DNA of 64,000 nucleotides, taken from the NCBI GenBank assembly GCA_002737725.1, contig NSIP01000008.1, positions 37,138-101,137 of the forward strand, given 5' to 3'. The notes beneath the pieces were generated by a model, which was given only the letters and a program-made list of their open reading frames with translations, was not told the DNA's origin and searched no databases. The position numbers and the translations under genes were made by a program. Below are positions 17,459 to 25,761 of the stretch, piece by piece. This DNA is from Rhodospirillaceae bacterium. Lineage in GTDB: Bacteria; Pseudomonadota; Alphaproteobacteria; Rhodospirillales; Rhodospirillaceae. Numbering within the stretch: position 1 is the stretch's first letter; each line of letters begins with the position of its first letter.

Positions 17459-18294
17459 GCGAACCCTTAGCCCCTTTACGCGACGTCCTGGCCAAGCATG
17501 GCCTACGCGCAGATAAAAAACTTGGTCAGCACTTTCTGCTCGATCTCAACTTGACGGCTAAAATTGTGCGCGCGGCGGGTGATGTCACGTCCGGGACGAC
17601 CATCGAAATCGGACCTGGCCCCGGCGGATTAACGCGTAGTTTACTAGCGGCTGGTGCCAGCGTGATTGCTGTTGAGCGCGATGCGCGCTGCATTGCGATC
17701 TTGGATGATTTATCTGCGGCTTATCCCGGCAAATTCCGCGTGATCTGGGGTGATGCGTTAAGAACGGATGTGCATACGTTGGGCGTTACTCCGCGCCGGG
17801 TGATTGCAAACTTGCCCTACAACATTGGTACGGAGTTGCTGATTGGCTGGCTGGCACATGCCGCGCATTTCGAATCATTGACACTCATGTTCCAGGCTGA
17901 GGTTGGTGATCGGTTGGTAGCGCCACCAGGATCGAAAACCTACGGACGCCTGAGCGTTTTAGTACAATGGTTGTGCGATGTGGAGCCGCTGTTTCGGATT
18001 GGCCCACAGGCGTTCACACCGCCGCCGCAAGTCGACTCGGTGGTGGTGCATCTGCGTCCTCTGCCCGCGCCACGTTATCCCGCCCGACAAGGCAACGTCG
18101 AGCGTGTCACGGCAGCAGCCTTCGGGCAGCGTCGCAAGATGTTGCGGCAAAGCTTGAAGATGCTCGCCAAGGATACGGGCTTTATGGACGGCACGCATTT
18201 GTGTGCAGCTGTGGATATCAATCCAGAATTGCGCGCTGAGAATTTGACAGTGGAACAGTTCTGCGCTCTGGCCCGTGCCATTGCCAAAACTTAA
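17455..18294 (+). CDS. rsmA: 16S rRNA (adenine(1518)-N(6)/adenine(1519)-N(6))-dimethyltransferase RsmA (KsgA)
   Basis: The 279-residue SAM-dependent enzyme dimethylates two adjacent adenines in the 3'-terminal hairpin of 16S rRNA. Motifs are KKLGQHFLLDLNLTAKI, motif I EIGPGPGGLTRSLLAAG, the acidic end VIAVERDARC, and the catalytic motif NLPYNIGTELLI. The C-terminal helical domain includes FGQRRKMLRQSLK. It overlaps pdxA by 4 bp. It converges on gmk: the sequence TTAA (18291-18294) supplies the stop codons of both genes. Confidence 0.97.
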   Translation: MSEPLAPLRDVLAKHGLRADKKLGQHFLLDLNLTAKIVRAAGDVTSGTTIEIGPGPGGLTRSLLAAGASVIAVERDARCIAILDDLSAAYPGKFRVIWGDALRTDVHTLGVTPRRVIANLPYNIGTELLIGWLAHAAHFESLTLMFQAEVGDRLVAPPGSKTYGRLSVLVQWLCDVEPLFRIGPQAFTPPPQVDSVVVHLRPLPAPRYPARQGNVERVTAAAFGQRRKMLRQSLKMLAKDTGFMDGTHLCAAVDINPELRAENLTVEQFCALARAIAKT

Positions 18295-18926
18295 GCGCCT
18301 CGCATCCCTTTGACAAAATCACCGAGGCCGATTTGACGCGCACGCTTCATACGCTCGGCCGCCAAGATGGTTTGAACCTGAGAAATACTTTTATCAATGT
18401 CGCGATTGACAACGATGTAGTCGTATTCGGGCCAATGGCTCATTTCATCAGACGCACGCGCCATGCGCTTGCGCACGACATCATCAGGATCTTGTGCCCG
18501 CCCACGCAAGCGGCGCTCAAGTTCATCCAATGAGGGCGGAAAGATGAAGATGCTCACGAGGTCGTCGCGGGCATTCTCGCGTAGCTGTTGGGTGCCTTGC
18601 CAATCGATATCAAACAAAACATCTTTGCCAGCCGAGAGTTTCTTTTCCACATGGGCGCGCGGCGTGCCATAAAAATTGTCAAACACACGCGCATTCTCTA
18701 AAAATTCGCTGGCCGATTTCATTTTCTCAAATTGCTGCACCGTGACGAAATAGTAGTCGATGCCTTCGGTTTCTCCAGGACGAGGCGCACGCGTGGTCCC
18801 CGAGACCGATGAGACTAAATTTGAATCCGCCTTAAGCAGCGCACGCGCGATTGATGATTTGCCAGCGCCCGACGGCGAGGACAACACCAACATCAATCCA
18901 CGACGGCTTAGGTTTTGAGTGTCCAC
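18291..18926 (-). CDS. gmk: Guanylate kinase
   Basis: The 211-residue product phosphorylates GMP to GDP with ATP. The P-loop SSPSGAGKSSIARAL is at about residues 16-30. The GMP-binding segment has SVSGTTRAPRPGETEGIDY and the LID region follows with FLENARVFDNFYGTPRAHV. It lies 15 bp downstream of yicC, a common pairing in proteobacteria, and shares its stop region with convergent rsmA. Length and motifs are normal. Confidence 0.97.
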   Translation of the reverse strand: MDTQNLSRRGLMLVLSSPSGAGKSSIARALLKADSNLVSSVSGTTRAPRPGETEGIDYYFVTVQQFEKMKSASEFLENARVFDNFYGTPRAHVEKKLSAGKDVLFDIDWQGTQQLRENARDDLVSIFIFPPSLDELERRLRGRAQDPDDVVRKRMARASDEMSHWPEYDYIVVNRDIDKSISQVQTILAAERMKRARQIGLGDFVKGMRGA

Positions 18927-18941
18927 GTCTTCAAGTCCTGC

Positions 18942-19853
18942 TTATTCGATATTCTGGATTTGCTCGCGGACTTGATCAATGGTTGCTTTGAGATCAAGCC
19001 CAATACGCGTCAGTTCAACGTCCTGTGACTTCGAGCACAGCGTATTGGCTTCGCGGTTCAACTCTTGGCTAAGAAAGTCGAGCCGCCGCCCGCAGGGGCC
19101 GCCTGCACCCAGCAAATCAGCGGCTTGCTCAAGATGAGCCTTCAGCCGATCGATCTCCTCGCGGATATCAGCTTTCACGGCCAGCACTGCCACCTCTTGC
19201 GCCAGGCGATCGGCCGTGAGCGCCGAGGGCCCTGATGTCATATCTGCGATTTGCCGCTCAAAACGTGCCCGAATCGCAGCGGGCTGGGCCGCCGAGCATG
19301 ATGCTGCGGCTGTCACAAGCTCGCCCAATTTGGCAACATTCTGGCTTACAATCGCGACCAGCCGCGCACCTTCCTCTTGCCGAGCTTTAATGAGATCTTT
19401 CAGGACTGCGCGCAACGACCCCATCATCACGGCGTCGCGGGCGGCAATCGTAGTCGCATCAATGAGTGGTTCGATAGGCTCGATCACTCCCTTCAACGAC
19501 AATAGCGCATCGAGGCTTGCGGGCCCGACACCTGGCGGCAACGCTTGTGACTTTTGCGCAGCCAGTGCGATCAAGCGATTGAGCAGGTCCTCATTAATCT
19601 TGACCCCTTGGGTTTGAGGTTCACCGGCCAGAGTAAGGCTGATGGACACTGATCCACGCGAAAGGTGTTCAGCAACAAGCTTGCGCGCGGGCGCATCAAG
19701 AGAATCAAAGCCATGCGGGTAGCGCAGGCGCACATCGAGGCTTTTGCCGTTCACGCTGCGCGCTTCCCACGCCCAGCTCATAGCCACAGGCGTCGCCATC
19801 TGGCCATCAACGCGCGCAAAGCCCGTCATGCTCGCCACTGCTCGCGCACCCAT
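18942..19853 (-). CDS. yicC: YicC/YloC family endoribonuclease
   Basis: The 303-residue protein has both YicC domains: an N-terminal part starting SMTGFARVDG with WEARSVNGKSLDVRLRYP, and a C-terminal DUF1732 with AVKADIREEIDRLKAHL, GRRLDFLSQELNREANTLCS and the end DLKATIDQVREQIQNIE. Members of this family have been described as endoribonucleases. The start at 19853 adds eight residues before SMTGFAR; a shorter start is not excluded. In related genomes this gene normally follows mltG directly. Here about 3.2 kb of other DNA separates them. Confidence 0.92.
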   Translation of the reverse strand: MGARAVASMTGFARVDGQMATPVAMSWAWEARSVNGKSLDVRLRYPHGFDSLDAPARKLVAEHLSRGSVSISLTLAGEPQTQGVKINEDLLNRLIALAAQKSQALPPGVGPASLDALLSLKGVIEPIEPLIDATTIAARDAVMMGSLRAVLKDLIKARQEEGARLVAIVSQNVAKLGELVTAAASCSAAQPAAIRARFERQIADMTSGPSALTADRLAQEVAVLAVKADIREEIDRLKAHLEQAADLLGAGGPCGRRLDFLSQELNREANTLCSKSQDVELTRIGLDLKATIDQVREQIQNIE

Positions 19854-19960
19854 GCCTCTACCCCGAACCCGTCTGACAATATCTATGAGAGGATCGTTAT
19901 ATCGGCGTGGGGCAGTAATTCAAGGCAGGCAGGTCAGTTTAAGCAGCGAAACCGCGATAA

Positions 19961-20150
19961 TCAGTGACAAATCGCGAAAAAGACGCTGGGCGCCAGAGGT
20001 TTTGACACCAAATAGCCCTGGATTTCATCACAGCCGCGTTCTTTCAAAAACTGAGCTTGCTCTTGGGTTTCGACCCCTTCTGCAATGACACGCAGAACCA
20101 GGCTTTGACTGAGGCTAATTATCGCCTCAACGATTTTCTCATAGCCACGA
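19961..20150 (-). pseudogene. 3' remnant of an EAL-domain (cyclic di-GMP phosphodiesterase) gene
   Basis: Read on the minus strand up to the stop at 19961, the frame encodes YEKIVEAIISLSQSLVLRVI, then AEGVETQEQAQFLKERGCDE and IQGYLVSKPLAPSVFF. This is the C-terminal third of an EAL phosphodiesterase domain, with the well known AEGVET and GCDxIQGY motifs. The catalytic EAL motif, most metal ligands and all upstream domains are missing: similarity ends near 20150, where the kaiB remnant on the other strand begins. It cannot encode an active enzyme. The DNA between this remnant and the yicC start (19854-19960) shows nothing recognisable. Confidence 0.75.
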
Positions 20151-20340
20151 GAACACTGTCGAGCTTGAAGTTATCGACGTCTTAACCGATCCCGATATGG
20201 CTTTGCTTGATCAGGTGTTCGCGACACCGACCGTGATCAGAGTCTCGCCCGGCCCGGCCCGACGCCTGTTTGGCGATCTCTACTCGCCCGAGATGGTGAT
20301 GATTGGCCTGCAACTTTCGCCCGAAGCAACCCCTACTTAG
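20150..20340 (+). pseudogene. kaiB: 3' remnant of kaiB (circadian-clock-type KaiB protein)
   Basis: The plus frame ending at the TAG at 20338 reads TVELEVIDVLTDPDMALLDQ, then VFATPTVIRVSPGPARRLFG and DLYSPEMVMIGLQL. It matches KaiB from about its residue 36 to the end; family members have LxVIDV...P..A....ILATPTLI...P.P.RRIIGDL...VLIGLDL. The first third, including the start codon and first beta strand, is absent, and no ATG or GTG in a suitable place precedes it. The frame is open back to about 20120, but those codons overlap the EAL remnant on the other strand and look unrelated. No kaiC or kaiA homologue is present in the window. I conclude that it is a truncated relic. Confidence 0.72.
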
Positions 20341-20411
20341 ATTCGAAAGCGATTGATCCCGCCGAACACTTCTTCCAGCATGACGCTGTTAAAGACATGC
20401 AGGAGAAGCGC

Positions 20412-21182
20412 GTGAACCACATCCTTATTACTGGCGCATCATCAGGGATCGGCGAAGCCTTGGCTCTGCATTACGCAGTGCCGGGTCGCCTCCTGAGTTT
20501 ACTGGGCAGAAACTCTGAGCGAACCGAGGCCGTCGCAAGTCTATGCCGCGCGAAGGGCGCTCGGGTTTCAGCGATCAGTTTGGATGTGCAAGACGCCACG
20601 GCCATGGAGGCTTGGGTCCGTGACCGCGATCACGAGCAGTCGCTCGACCTTGTGATCGCCAACGCAGGCGTATCGGCGGGAAGTGGTGGTTCGGGGGAAA
20701 GTGCTGAACAAACCCGTCAAATCTTTTCAATTAATGTGAACGGCATTTTCAATACGGTTCTGCCAACTATTGAGTTGATGCGCGCACGCCAACGCGGCCA
20801 GATCGCGATCATGAGCTCCATCGCGGGGTTTCGCGGCCTGCCCAGCGCGCCGGCTTATTGTGCTTCAAAAGCGGCCGTCAAAGTGTGGGGCGAGGGCTTA
20901 CGCGGTCAATTGGCGCGCGAGCACATCGGCGTATCCGTCATCTGTCCGGGATTTGTGGTCAGTGGCATCTCGCGGCGCAACCGCTTCCCCATGCCCTTTC
21001 TAATGCAAACCGATGCTGCCGCGCTTTTGATTGCGAAGGGTATTGATGCCAATCGCGGTCGTATTGCTTTTCCGTGGCCCATGGCGTTTATGGCTTGGAT
21101 CATGACAACCCTGCCCGAACGCCTGATTGGCGCCATCACATCACGGTTGCAACACAAAGAAACCTTGCCTGAACAGCCCTAG
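20412..21182 (+). CDS. SDR family NAD(P)-dependent oxidoreductase
   Basis: I start at the GTG at 20412, which has AGGAG seven bases upstream and gives VNHILITGASSGIGEALALH; an ATG at 20397 would add five residues. The 256-residue classical short-chain dehydrogenase has the cofactor motif TGASSGIG at the N-terminus, the NAG motif in VIANAGVSAG, a catalytic Ser in IMSSIAG and the YCASKAAVK catalytic Tyr/Lys pair. A hydrophobic segment near the C-terminus (WPMAFMAWIMTTL) suggests membrane association. The substrate cannot be told. It sits in the block inserted between yicC and mltG. Confidence 0.88.
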   Translation: MNHILITGASSGIGEALALHYAVPGRLLSLLGRNSERTEAVASLCRAKGARVSAISLDVQDATAMEAWVRDRDHEQSLDLVIANAGVSAGSGGSGESAEQTRQIFSINVNGIFNTVLPTIELMRARQRGQIAIMSSIAGFRGLPSAPAYCASKAAVKVWGEGLRGQLAREHIGVSVICPGFVVSGISRRNRFPMPFLMQTDAAALLIAKGIDANRGRIAFPWPMAFMAWIMTTLPERLIGAITSRLQHKETLPEQP

Positions 21183-21183
21183 A

Positions 21184-21284
21184 TCGTCGTGCGGAAAAGT
21201 GGATCCCGGTTTTCCGCAAAAACGACACGACAAAACAATAACTTAGAGCAAGCAGCCGATTCCAACTTAACGCTGCTTGCTCTA
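21184..21284 (+). repeat. Intergenic palindromic repeat of alphaproteobacterial type with terminator-like stem
   Basis: The region begins with TCGTGCGGAAAAGTGGATCC and has a stem GCGGAAAA/TTTTCCGC (21191-21198 with 21210-21217). It ends with a perfect 13-bp inverted repeat TAGAGCAAGCAGC/GCTGCTTGCTCTA (21244-21256 with 21272-21284). The type GTGCGGAAAAGTGG...GGTTTTCCGC is a dispersed intergenic repeat I know from alphaproteobacterial genomes. The right arm contains the stop codon of the TerC gene. On the minus strand the second stem is followed by a T-rich run (TTATTGTTTTG), so it may end TerC transcription. Confidence 0.6.
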
Positions 21285-22208
21285 GCTGCGGGCGCGGCGT
21301 AGCGCCCATGCGATAGCCTCGCCGATCATAATTGCAATCACAGCCGCGAAAACCGGCCGCAGCCCGTGCATGATTTGAATAGCCGCGCCGCCACCCTCCA
21401 CGGATGCCGCATCACCCATGCTGTAGGCCACCGCCCCCAACATGAAGGCCGCCAGTCGGGTTAAGCCCGCGCGCGCCAGGAATAACGCCGCGCCTACGGC
21501 AGCCTCCTGGGCAACCACCCCGGCAGTGACCGCAGCCTGGGGTGCAGGTGCAAACATACGACTGACCACAATCACAGAAATGGCGCCAATCAGCGGGCCA
21601 AAATCGTGCAGCCATAGCGCATTGGTCTTGAGCCAGCCCTCAAGCACTTGATCGGTGATGATCACCTCGCCGCCGATATAACCGATGAGCGCCGCACCCC
21701 CCGTCACAATGAACGGGTAGCGCACGATCAGTTTGAGCATCAGCGTTGCGCCATAGACTACCAAAGGAATGCTAATCAGCAACCCGGCGATCAGCAAAAT
21801 GACGTCGCCTTTCGACGCCGCAGCAACCGCGATCACGTTGTCGAGGCTCATGACGGCGTCAGCAATCACGATGATGCGGATCGCGCGCCAAAGACTATCG
21901 GCAGGCTCAACATCCTCATCACCGCCCTCACCGACAACCAGTTTGAAGCCGACCCAAAACAAAAGAGCGCCGCCGACGATGCGCAGGTAAGGCACCATAA
22001 TCAAATAAGCGATAAAAATCGTGAAGAGAACGCGCAAGGCAACGGCCGCACCCGCGCCAAGAATGATGCCCCACTTTTGCTGCTGTGGCGGCAAGCTGCG
22101 GCACGCCAAGGCAATGACCACGGCATTGTCGCCCGACAAGACGATGTCAATTCCGATGATCGTGAGCAGTTTGGCCCAAACTTCGGGGCTGGAGAGATAT
22201 TCAATCAT
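21282..22208 (-). CDS. TerC family integral membrane protein (YjbE-like)
   Basis: This 308-residue membrane protein has the two TerC signature repeats: GIDIVLSGDNAVVIALACR near the N-terminus and VIADAVMSLDNVIAVAAA at about residue 115, each with conserved acidic residues inside membrane helices. I expect seven or more helices. TerC proteins are linked to metal ion efflux, for example manganese, and to tellurium resistance. The protein is about 90 residues longer than typical YjbE members: after about residue 215 comes an Ala-rich extension with two further hydrophobic stretches. It is 5 bp downstream of a second TerC gene, so the two form an operon. Confidence 0.88.
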   Translation of the reverse strand: MIEYLSSPEVWAKLLTIIGIDIVLSGDNAVVIALACRSLPPQQQKWGIILGAGAAVALRVLFTIFIAYLIMVPYLRIVGGALLFWVGFKLVVGEGGDEDVEPADSLWRAIRIIVIADAVMSLDNVIAVAAASKGDVILLIAGLLISIPLVVYGATLMLKLIVRYPFIVTGGAALIGYIGGEVIITDQVLEGWLKTNALWLHDFGPLIGAISVIVVSRMFAPAPQAAVTAGVVAQEAAVGAALFLARAGLTRLAAFMLGAVAYSMGDAASVEGGGAAIQIMHGLRPVFAAVIAIMIGEAIAWALRRARS

Positions 22209-22213
22209 GAACG

Positions 22214-22933
22214 TTAAAGACCCGATTTCGAGCGCTTGCGCTTCGCCACTAGATTGAGTGTTTCGTTCAATGCTGAGAAGGCAATAGCGAAGTACAAGTA
22301 TTCGCGAGGAATGTGAACGTGCGCGGCATCAGCCACCAGCGCCATGCCAATCAGCAGCAAGAAGCCCAACGCCAGCATTTTCACAGTGGGATGGCGATTG
22401 ACGAAATTGCTGACAGACTCGGCCGCAAACAACATGATCAAAATGGCAATCACGATGGCCGTCGCCATCACGGGCAAGTTGTCGGTCATACCCACGGCTG
22501 TGATCACCGAATCGAGCGAGAAGACGAGATCAAGAATGACGATCTGAACGATGGTCGCGGCGAAAGAGGACTTCACGCCATGCTGACCATCTTCATGGCC
22601 TTCCATGGTGTTATGGATTTCGGCGGTGGCTTTGTAGAGAAGGAAAAGACCACCGAGACCCAAAATCACATCGCGCCACGACAAATCAAACCCTTGGATC
22701 GTGACAATGGGAGAGGTCAGCCCGGCAATCCACGACAAACTCATGAGCAGCGCGACACGCATCCCTAACGCAAGGCCGAGGCCAATGCGCCGGGCTTTAG
22801 CTTGCTGATGGGCGGGCAAGCGCCCCGTGACGATCGAGAGGAAAATGATGTTGTCGATGCCCAGAACAATCTCAAGCGCGGTCAGCGTGAGAAGGGCTGC
22901 CCACAAATTCAGGTCCGTCAGCATCTCGATCAT
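22214..22933 (-). CDS. TerC family integral membrane protein
   Basis: The 239-residue protein is a second TerC paralogue, of the YgdQ/YoaE branch. It begins with ALEIVLGIDNIIFLSIVTGR and repeats the motif in VILDLVFSLDSVITAVGM. The conserved FLLLIGMALVADAAHVHIP and YFAIAFSALNETLNL are also present. It is only distantly related to the adjacent TerC protein, so the pair does not look like a recent duplication. Both probably act in the inner membrane, and a metal export role is inferred from the family only. No manganese riboswitch (yybP-ykoY) is visible in the 115 bp upstream. Confidence 0.9.
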   Translation of the reverse strand: MIEMLTDLNLWAALLTLTALEIVLGIDNIIFLSIVTGRLPAHQQAKARRIGLGLALGMRVALLMSLSWIAGLTSPIVTIQGFDLSWRDVILGLGGLFLLYKATAEIHNTMEGHEDGQHGVKSSFAATIVQIVILDLVFSLDSVITAVGMTDNLPVMATAIVIAILIMLFAAESVSNFVNRHPTVKMLALGFLLLIGMALVADAAHVHIPREYLYFAIAFSALNETLNLVAKRKRSKSGL

Positions 22934-23048
22934 GTCAGTCCTAACGTTCGCAAGATTAAATGGGCCGCTTACTTAGCTTAGATGATGTGCCCGAAAATAG
23001 CACACCAGCCAAACAGAAATCCAGCCGCGGCCGCGCTCGTGGAAGTGG

Positions 23049-24104
23049 CTAAAGCTTTTTGGGGACTGCTTTAGCAGGGGCGGGTTTTGCTTTAGGCGCA
23101 GCTTGAGCTGGCGCGGCCTTAGCTGAGGAGCCAGCCTCGATCTTGCGCCAATGGGCCACATTTAGATTATGCTCGGCCAGAGTCGCAGCAAAAGCGTGCC
23201 CCCCTGTTCCATCGGCAACGAAGTAGAGCGCGTCTGTCACATCGGGCTGTAAAACCGCAGCAATGGATGCACGACCCGGGTGACAAATCGGCGATGACGG
23301 CAAGCGATCAATCACATAAGTATTATAAGCGGTCGGGGCCTGCAGATCCTGGCGCGTTAAATCGCGATCAAGGCCCTGCGGGTTGATACCATAAATCACT
23401 GTCGGGTCGGATTGCAGGCGCATCTTTTTCTTGAGCCGATTGACGAACACCCCGGCCACCTGAGGCCGTTCGGCGGCAAGGCCGGTTTCTTTCTCGACAA
23501 TCGCAGCCAAAATCATCGCTTCCTCGGGTGATGCCAAGGGCAGGTCTGGCGCGCGCGCCGCCCACAAATCGGCAAGCGTTGTGTCGCGCGCCTTGCGCAT
23601 GCGTGCAATCAGCGCGGCCTTGGTGTCGCCCCACTCATATCGATAAGTCTCTGGCATCAGTTCACCGTCGGCAATGGTGTCGGGGCTACCGCCCACCAAC
23701 CCGTCTGTCGCCATGATGATACGTAGGATTTCGACGCTCACCAAACCTTCCGGAATGGTGACAAATCGCGCCACCACATCGCGTTTGACCAGCTTATCGA
23801 TGACCGCTGTGATCGACCGACCCGGCTCGAAGCGGTATTCGCCCGGCTTCAGGCTGCGTTCCTTGCCACTACGTCGCGCTTCAAATTGGAACAGCAGATC
23901 ATTCGACACGATATCGGCGTCGGCAAGTTGGCTGGCGATGTTGGCCAGCCCCGTGCCAGTTCGAATTATCACCGTCACAGGCTGGCTTAAGGGGCCAGGC
24001 TGATTCACAGCGCTCAACGACCACAAGTACCCGCCAATCACAACAGCAAGGGCAAGCGCAAGAATCGAGAGAACAGCAGTGAAAAGCCGTTCGCGCATGT
24101 TCAC
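23049..24104 (-). CDS. mltG: Endolytic murein transglycosylase MltG
   Basis: The 351-residue protein has one N-terminal membrane helix (about 9-29). A LysM-like region follows (IIRTGTGLANIASQLADADI, LKPGEYRF), then the YceG catalytic domain with VTIPEGLVSVEI and the active-site Glu in AAIVEKETGLAAERPQVAGV. ILQPDVTDALYFVADGTGGH lies near the end, with a Lys/Ala/Pro-rich tail after it. MltG cleaves nascent glycan strands next to the inner membrane. It follows fabF with a 3-bp gap, the usual order. In related genomes yicC would come next. Confidence 0.93.
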   Translation of the reverse strand: MNMRERLFTAVLSILALALAVVIGGYLWSLSAVNQPGPLSQPVTVIIRTGTGLANIASQLADADIVSNDLLFQFEARRSGKERSLKPGEYRFEPGRSITAVIDKLVKRDVVARFVTIPEGLVSVEILRIIMATDGLVGGSPDTIADGELMPETYRYEWGDTKAALIARMRKARDTTLADLWAARAPDLPLASPEEAMILAAIVEKETGLAAERPQVAGVFVNRLKKKMRLQSDPTVIYGINPQGLDRDLTRQDLQAPTAYNTYVIDRLPSSPICHPGRASIAAVLQPDVTDALYFVADGTGGHAFAATLAEHNLNVAHWRKIEAGSSAKAAPAQAAPKAKPAPAKAVPKKL

Positions 24105-24107
24105 GGC

Positions 24108-25382
24108 CTAAGGTGCAGGACCGATGACGAGCGCCGCATTCGTTCCGCCAAACCCAAACGAGTTCGACAGCGCATATCGGATAGGACGCTGCTTGGCTTT
24201 GTGCGGAACTAAATCGATGTCGCAGCCATCGGATGGATCATCGAGATTCAAGGTCGGCGGTGCCACTTGATCGCGCAGCGCTAAAATCGAGAAGATGGCC
24301 TCTACTGCCCCCGCCGCACCCAGCAAATGCCCGATGGCCGATTTGGTCGAGGACATCGACAGCTTGTAAGCTGCGTCACCAAACATGCGTTTGACCGCCT
24401 TCAGTTCGATCTCATCGCCCTTCGGCGTCGAAGTCCCGTGCGCATTGATGTAATCAATATCGGCGGGGTTCAGCTTGGCATCGCGCAACGCACCGCGCAT
24501 CGCACGGAAACCACCCGAGCCATCTTCGGCGGGTGCGGTGATATGATACGCATCGCCCGCCAAGCCATAGCCCAAAATTTCGCCGTATATTTTTGCCCCG
24601 CGCTTCTTGGCGTGCTCATAACTTTCAAGCACCACAACGCCCGAGCCTTCGCCCATCACAAAACCATCACGGCCTTTGTCCCACGGGCGTGACGCCTTGG
24701 TGGGCGTATCATTGTACGATGTCGACAAAGCCTTAGCGGAAGCAAACCCTGCCAACCCCAAACGACACAGGGCAGACTCAGCGCCCCCCGCGACCATCAC
24801 ATCCGCATCGCCGTATTTAATAAGCCGACACGCATCGCCAATCGCATGCGCGCCGGTCGCACAGGCTGTGACAGGCGCATGATTGGGGCCTTTAAAGCCA
24901 TGTTTGATTGAGACTTGGCCCGAGGCAAGATTGATTAGGCTGGCTGGAATAAAGAACGGGCTCACGCGACGTGGGCCTTGTGTTGCCAAAATTTGCGAGG
25001 TTTCATCGATCGTGAAAAGCCCGCCAATGCCCGACCCGATCATCACGCCCGTGCGCTCACGCGCATCATCTGTGGGGGGAACCCAGCCAGAGTTTTTGAC
25101 AGCTTCGTCAGCGGCAGCAATCGCATAGACGATAAAATCGTCCATCCGGCGACGCTCTTTGGGGCTGACGAAATCATCGACGTTCAATCGAAACGGATGC
25201 GCTTCATCAATCGGCACAGAGCCGCCGATCCGACAAGGCATGTCGTCGACCTTAAAACGCGTGACAGGCGCAATCCCGGACTTTGCGGCCAACAGGCTTT
25301 CCCAGTTGCCGCGCACGCCACATCCCAGCGGCGTGACCAAGCCCATTCCTGTTACGACAATACGCTTCTCTTCAAAGCCCAT
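24108..25382 (-). CDS. fabF: 3-oxoacyl-[acyl-carrier-protein] synthase 2 (FabF)
   Basis: This 424-residue condensing enzyme elongates acyl-ACP with malonyl-ACP. The catalytic Cys is at residue 174 in VTACATGAHAIGDA, with active-site His residues in NAHGTSTPKGDEIE and SAIGHLLGAAGAVE. The C-terminal SNSFGFGGTNAALV is also diagnostic. It is downstream of acpP and precedes mltG in the standard fatty acid cluster. The normal KAS II length and start MGFEEKRIVVTGMGLVTP support the gene limits. Confidence 0.97.
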   Translation of the reverse strand: MGFEEKRIVVTGMGLVTPLGCGVRGNWESLLAAKSGIAPVTRFKVDDMPCRIGGSVPIDEAHPFRLNVDDFVSPKERRRMDDFIVYAIAAADEAVKNSGWVPPTDDARERTGVMIGSGIGGLFTIDETSQILATQGPRRVSPFFIPASLINLASGQVSIKHGFKGPNHAPVTACATGAHAIGDACRLIKYGDADVMVAGGAESALCRLGLAGFASAKALSTSYNDTPTKASRPWDKGRDGFVMGEGSGVVVLESYEHAKKRGAKIYGEILGYGLAGDAYHITAPAEDGSGGFRAMRGALRDAKLNPADIDYINAHGTSTPKGDEIELKAVKRMFGDAAYKLSMSSTKSAIGHLLGAAGAVEAIFSILALRDQVAPPTLNLDDPSDGCDIDLVPHKAKQRPIRYALSNSFGFGGTNAALVIGPAP

Positions 25383-25521
25383 AATCGATTGACCCCTATC
25401 GACGACGGCGGCGAACCAGCCATCCTAACACAGATCCAGAAACGGCTATGGGACCCGGACGAGTCCAGGCCCCATTCGAAGTGTAATATATGCGAACGCG
25501 CAACGCTCGCCCAGATCGCGG

Positions 25522-25761
25522 CTATTTCTTCGCATTCGCGTCGATAAACGCGATCGCATCTTTAACGGTGAGAATTTTCTCGGCCGCATCGTCGGGAATT
25601 TCTACGCCAAATTCTTCTTCGAAGGCCATGACAAGTTCAACCGTGTCCAAACTATCGGCACCCAGATCATCTATAAAACTGGAGTTATCCGTCACCTTGG
25701 CTTCTTCAACGCCCAAATGTTCGACGACAATTTTTTTCACGCGTTCGGCGACCGTGCTCAT
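25522..25761 (-). CDS. acpP: Acyl carrier protein
   Basis: The 79-residue acidic four-helix protein carries fatty acyl chains on a phosphopantetheine arm. The attachment Ser is residue 37 in [20 protein letters not shown]. It lies between fabG and fabF, as expected. The 207 bp separating it from fabG contain a copy of the palindromic repeat family and probably a promoter of its own, fitting the high expression usual for ACP. Confidence 0.98.
   Translation of the reverse strand: MSTVAERVKKIVVEHLGVEEAKVTDNSSFIDDLGADSLDTVELVMAFEEEFGVEIPDDAAEKILTVKDAIAFIDANAKK

Noticed and set aside
21648..22217. Plus-strand frame over the TerC gene, rich in Asp/Asn/Arg
   Set aside because: It is the antisense of membrane helices; the TerC motifs on the minus strand are clear.
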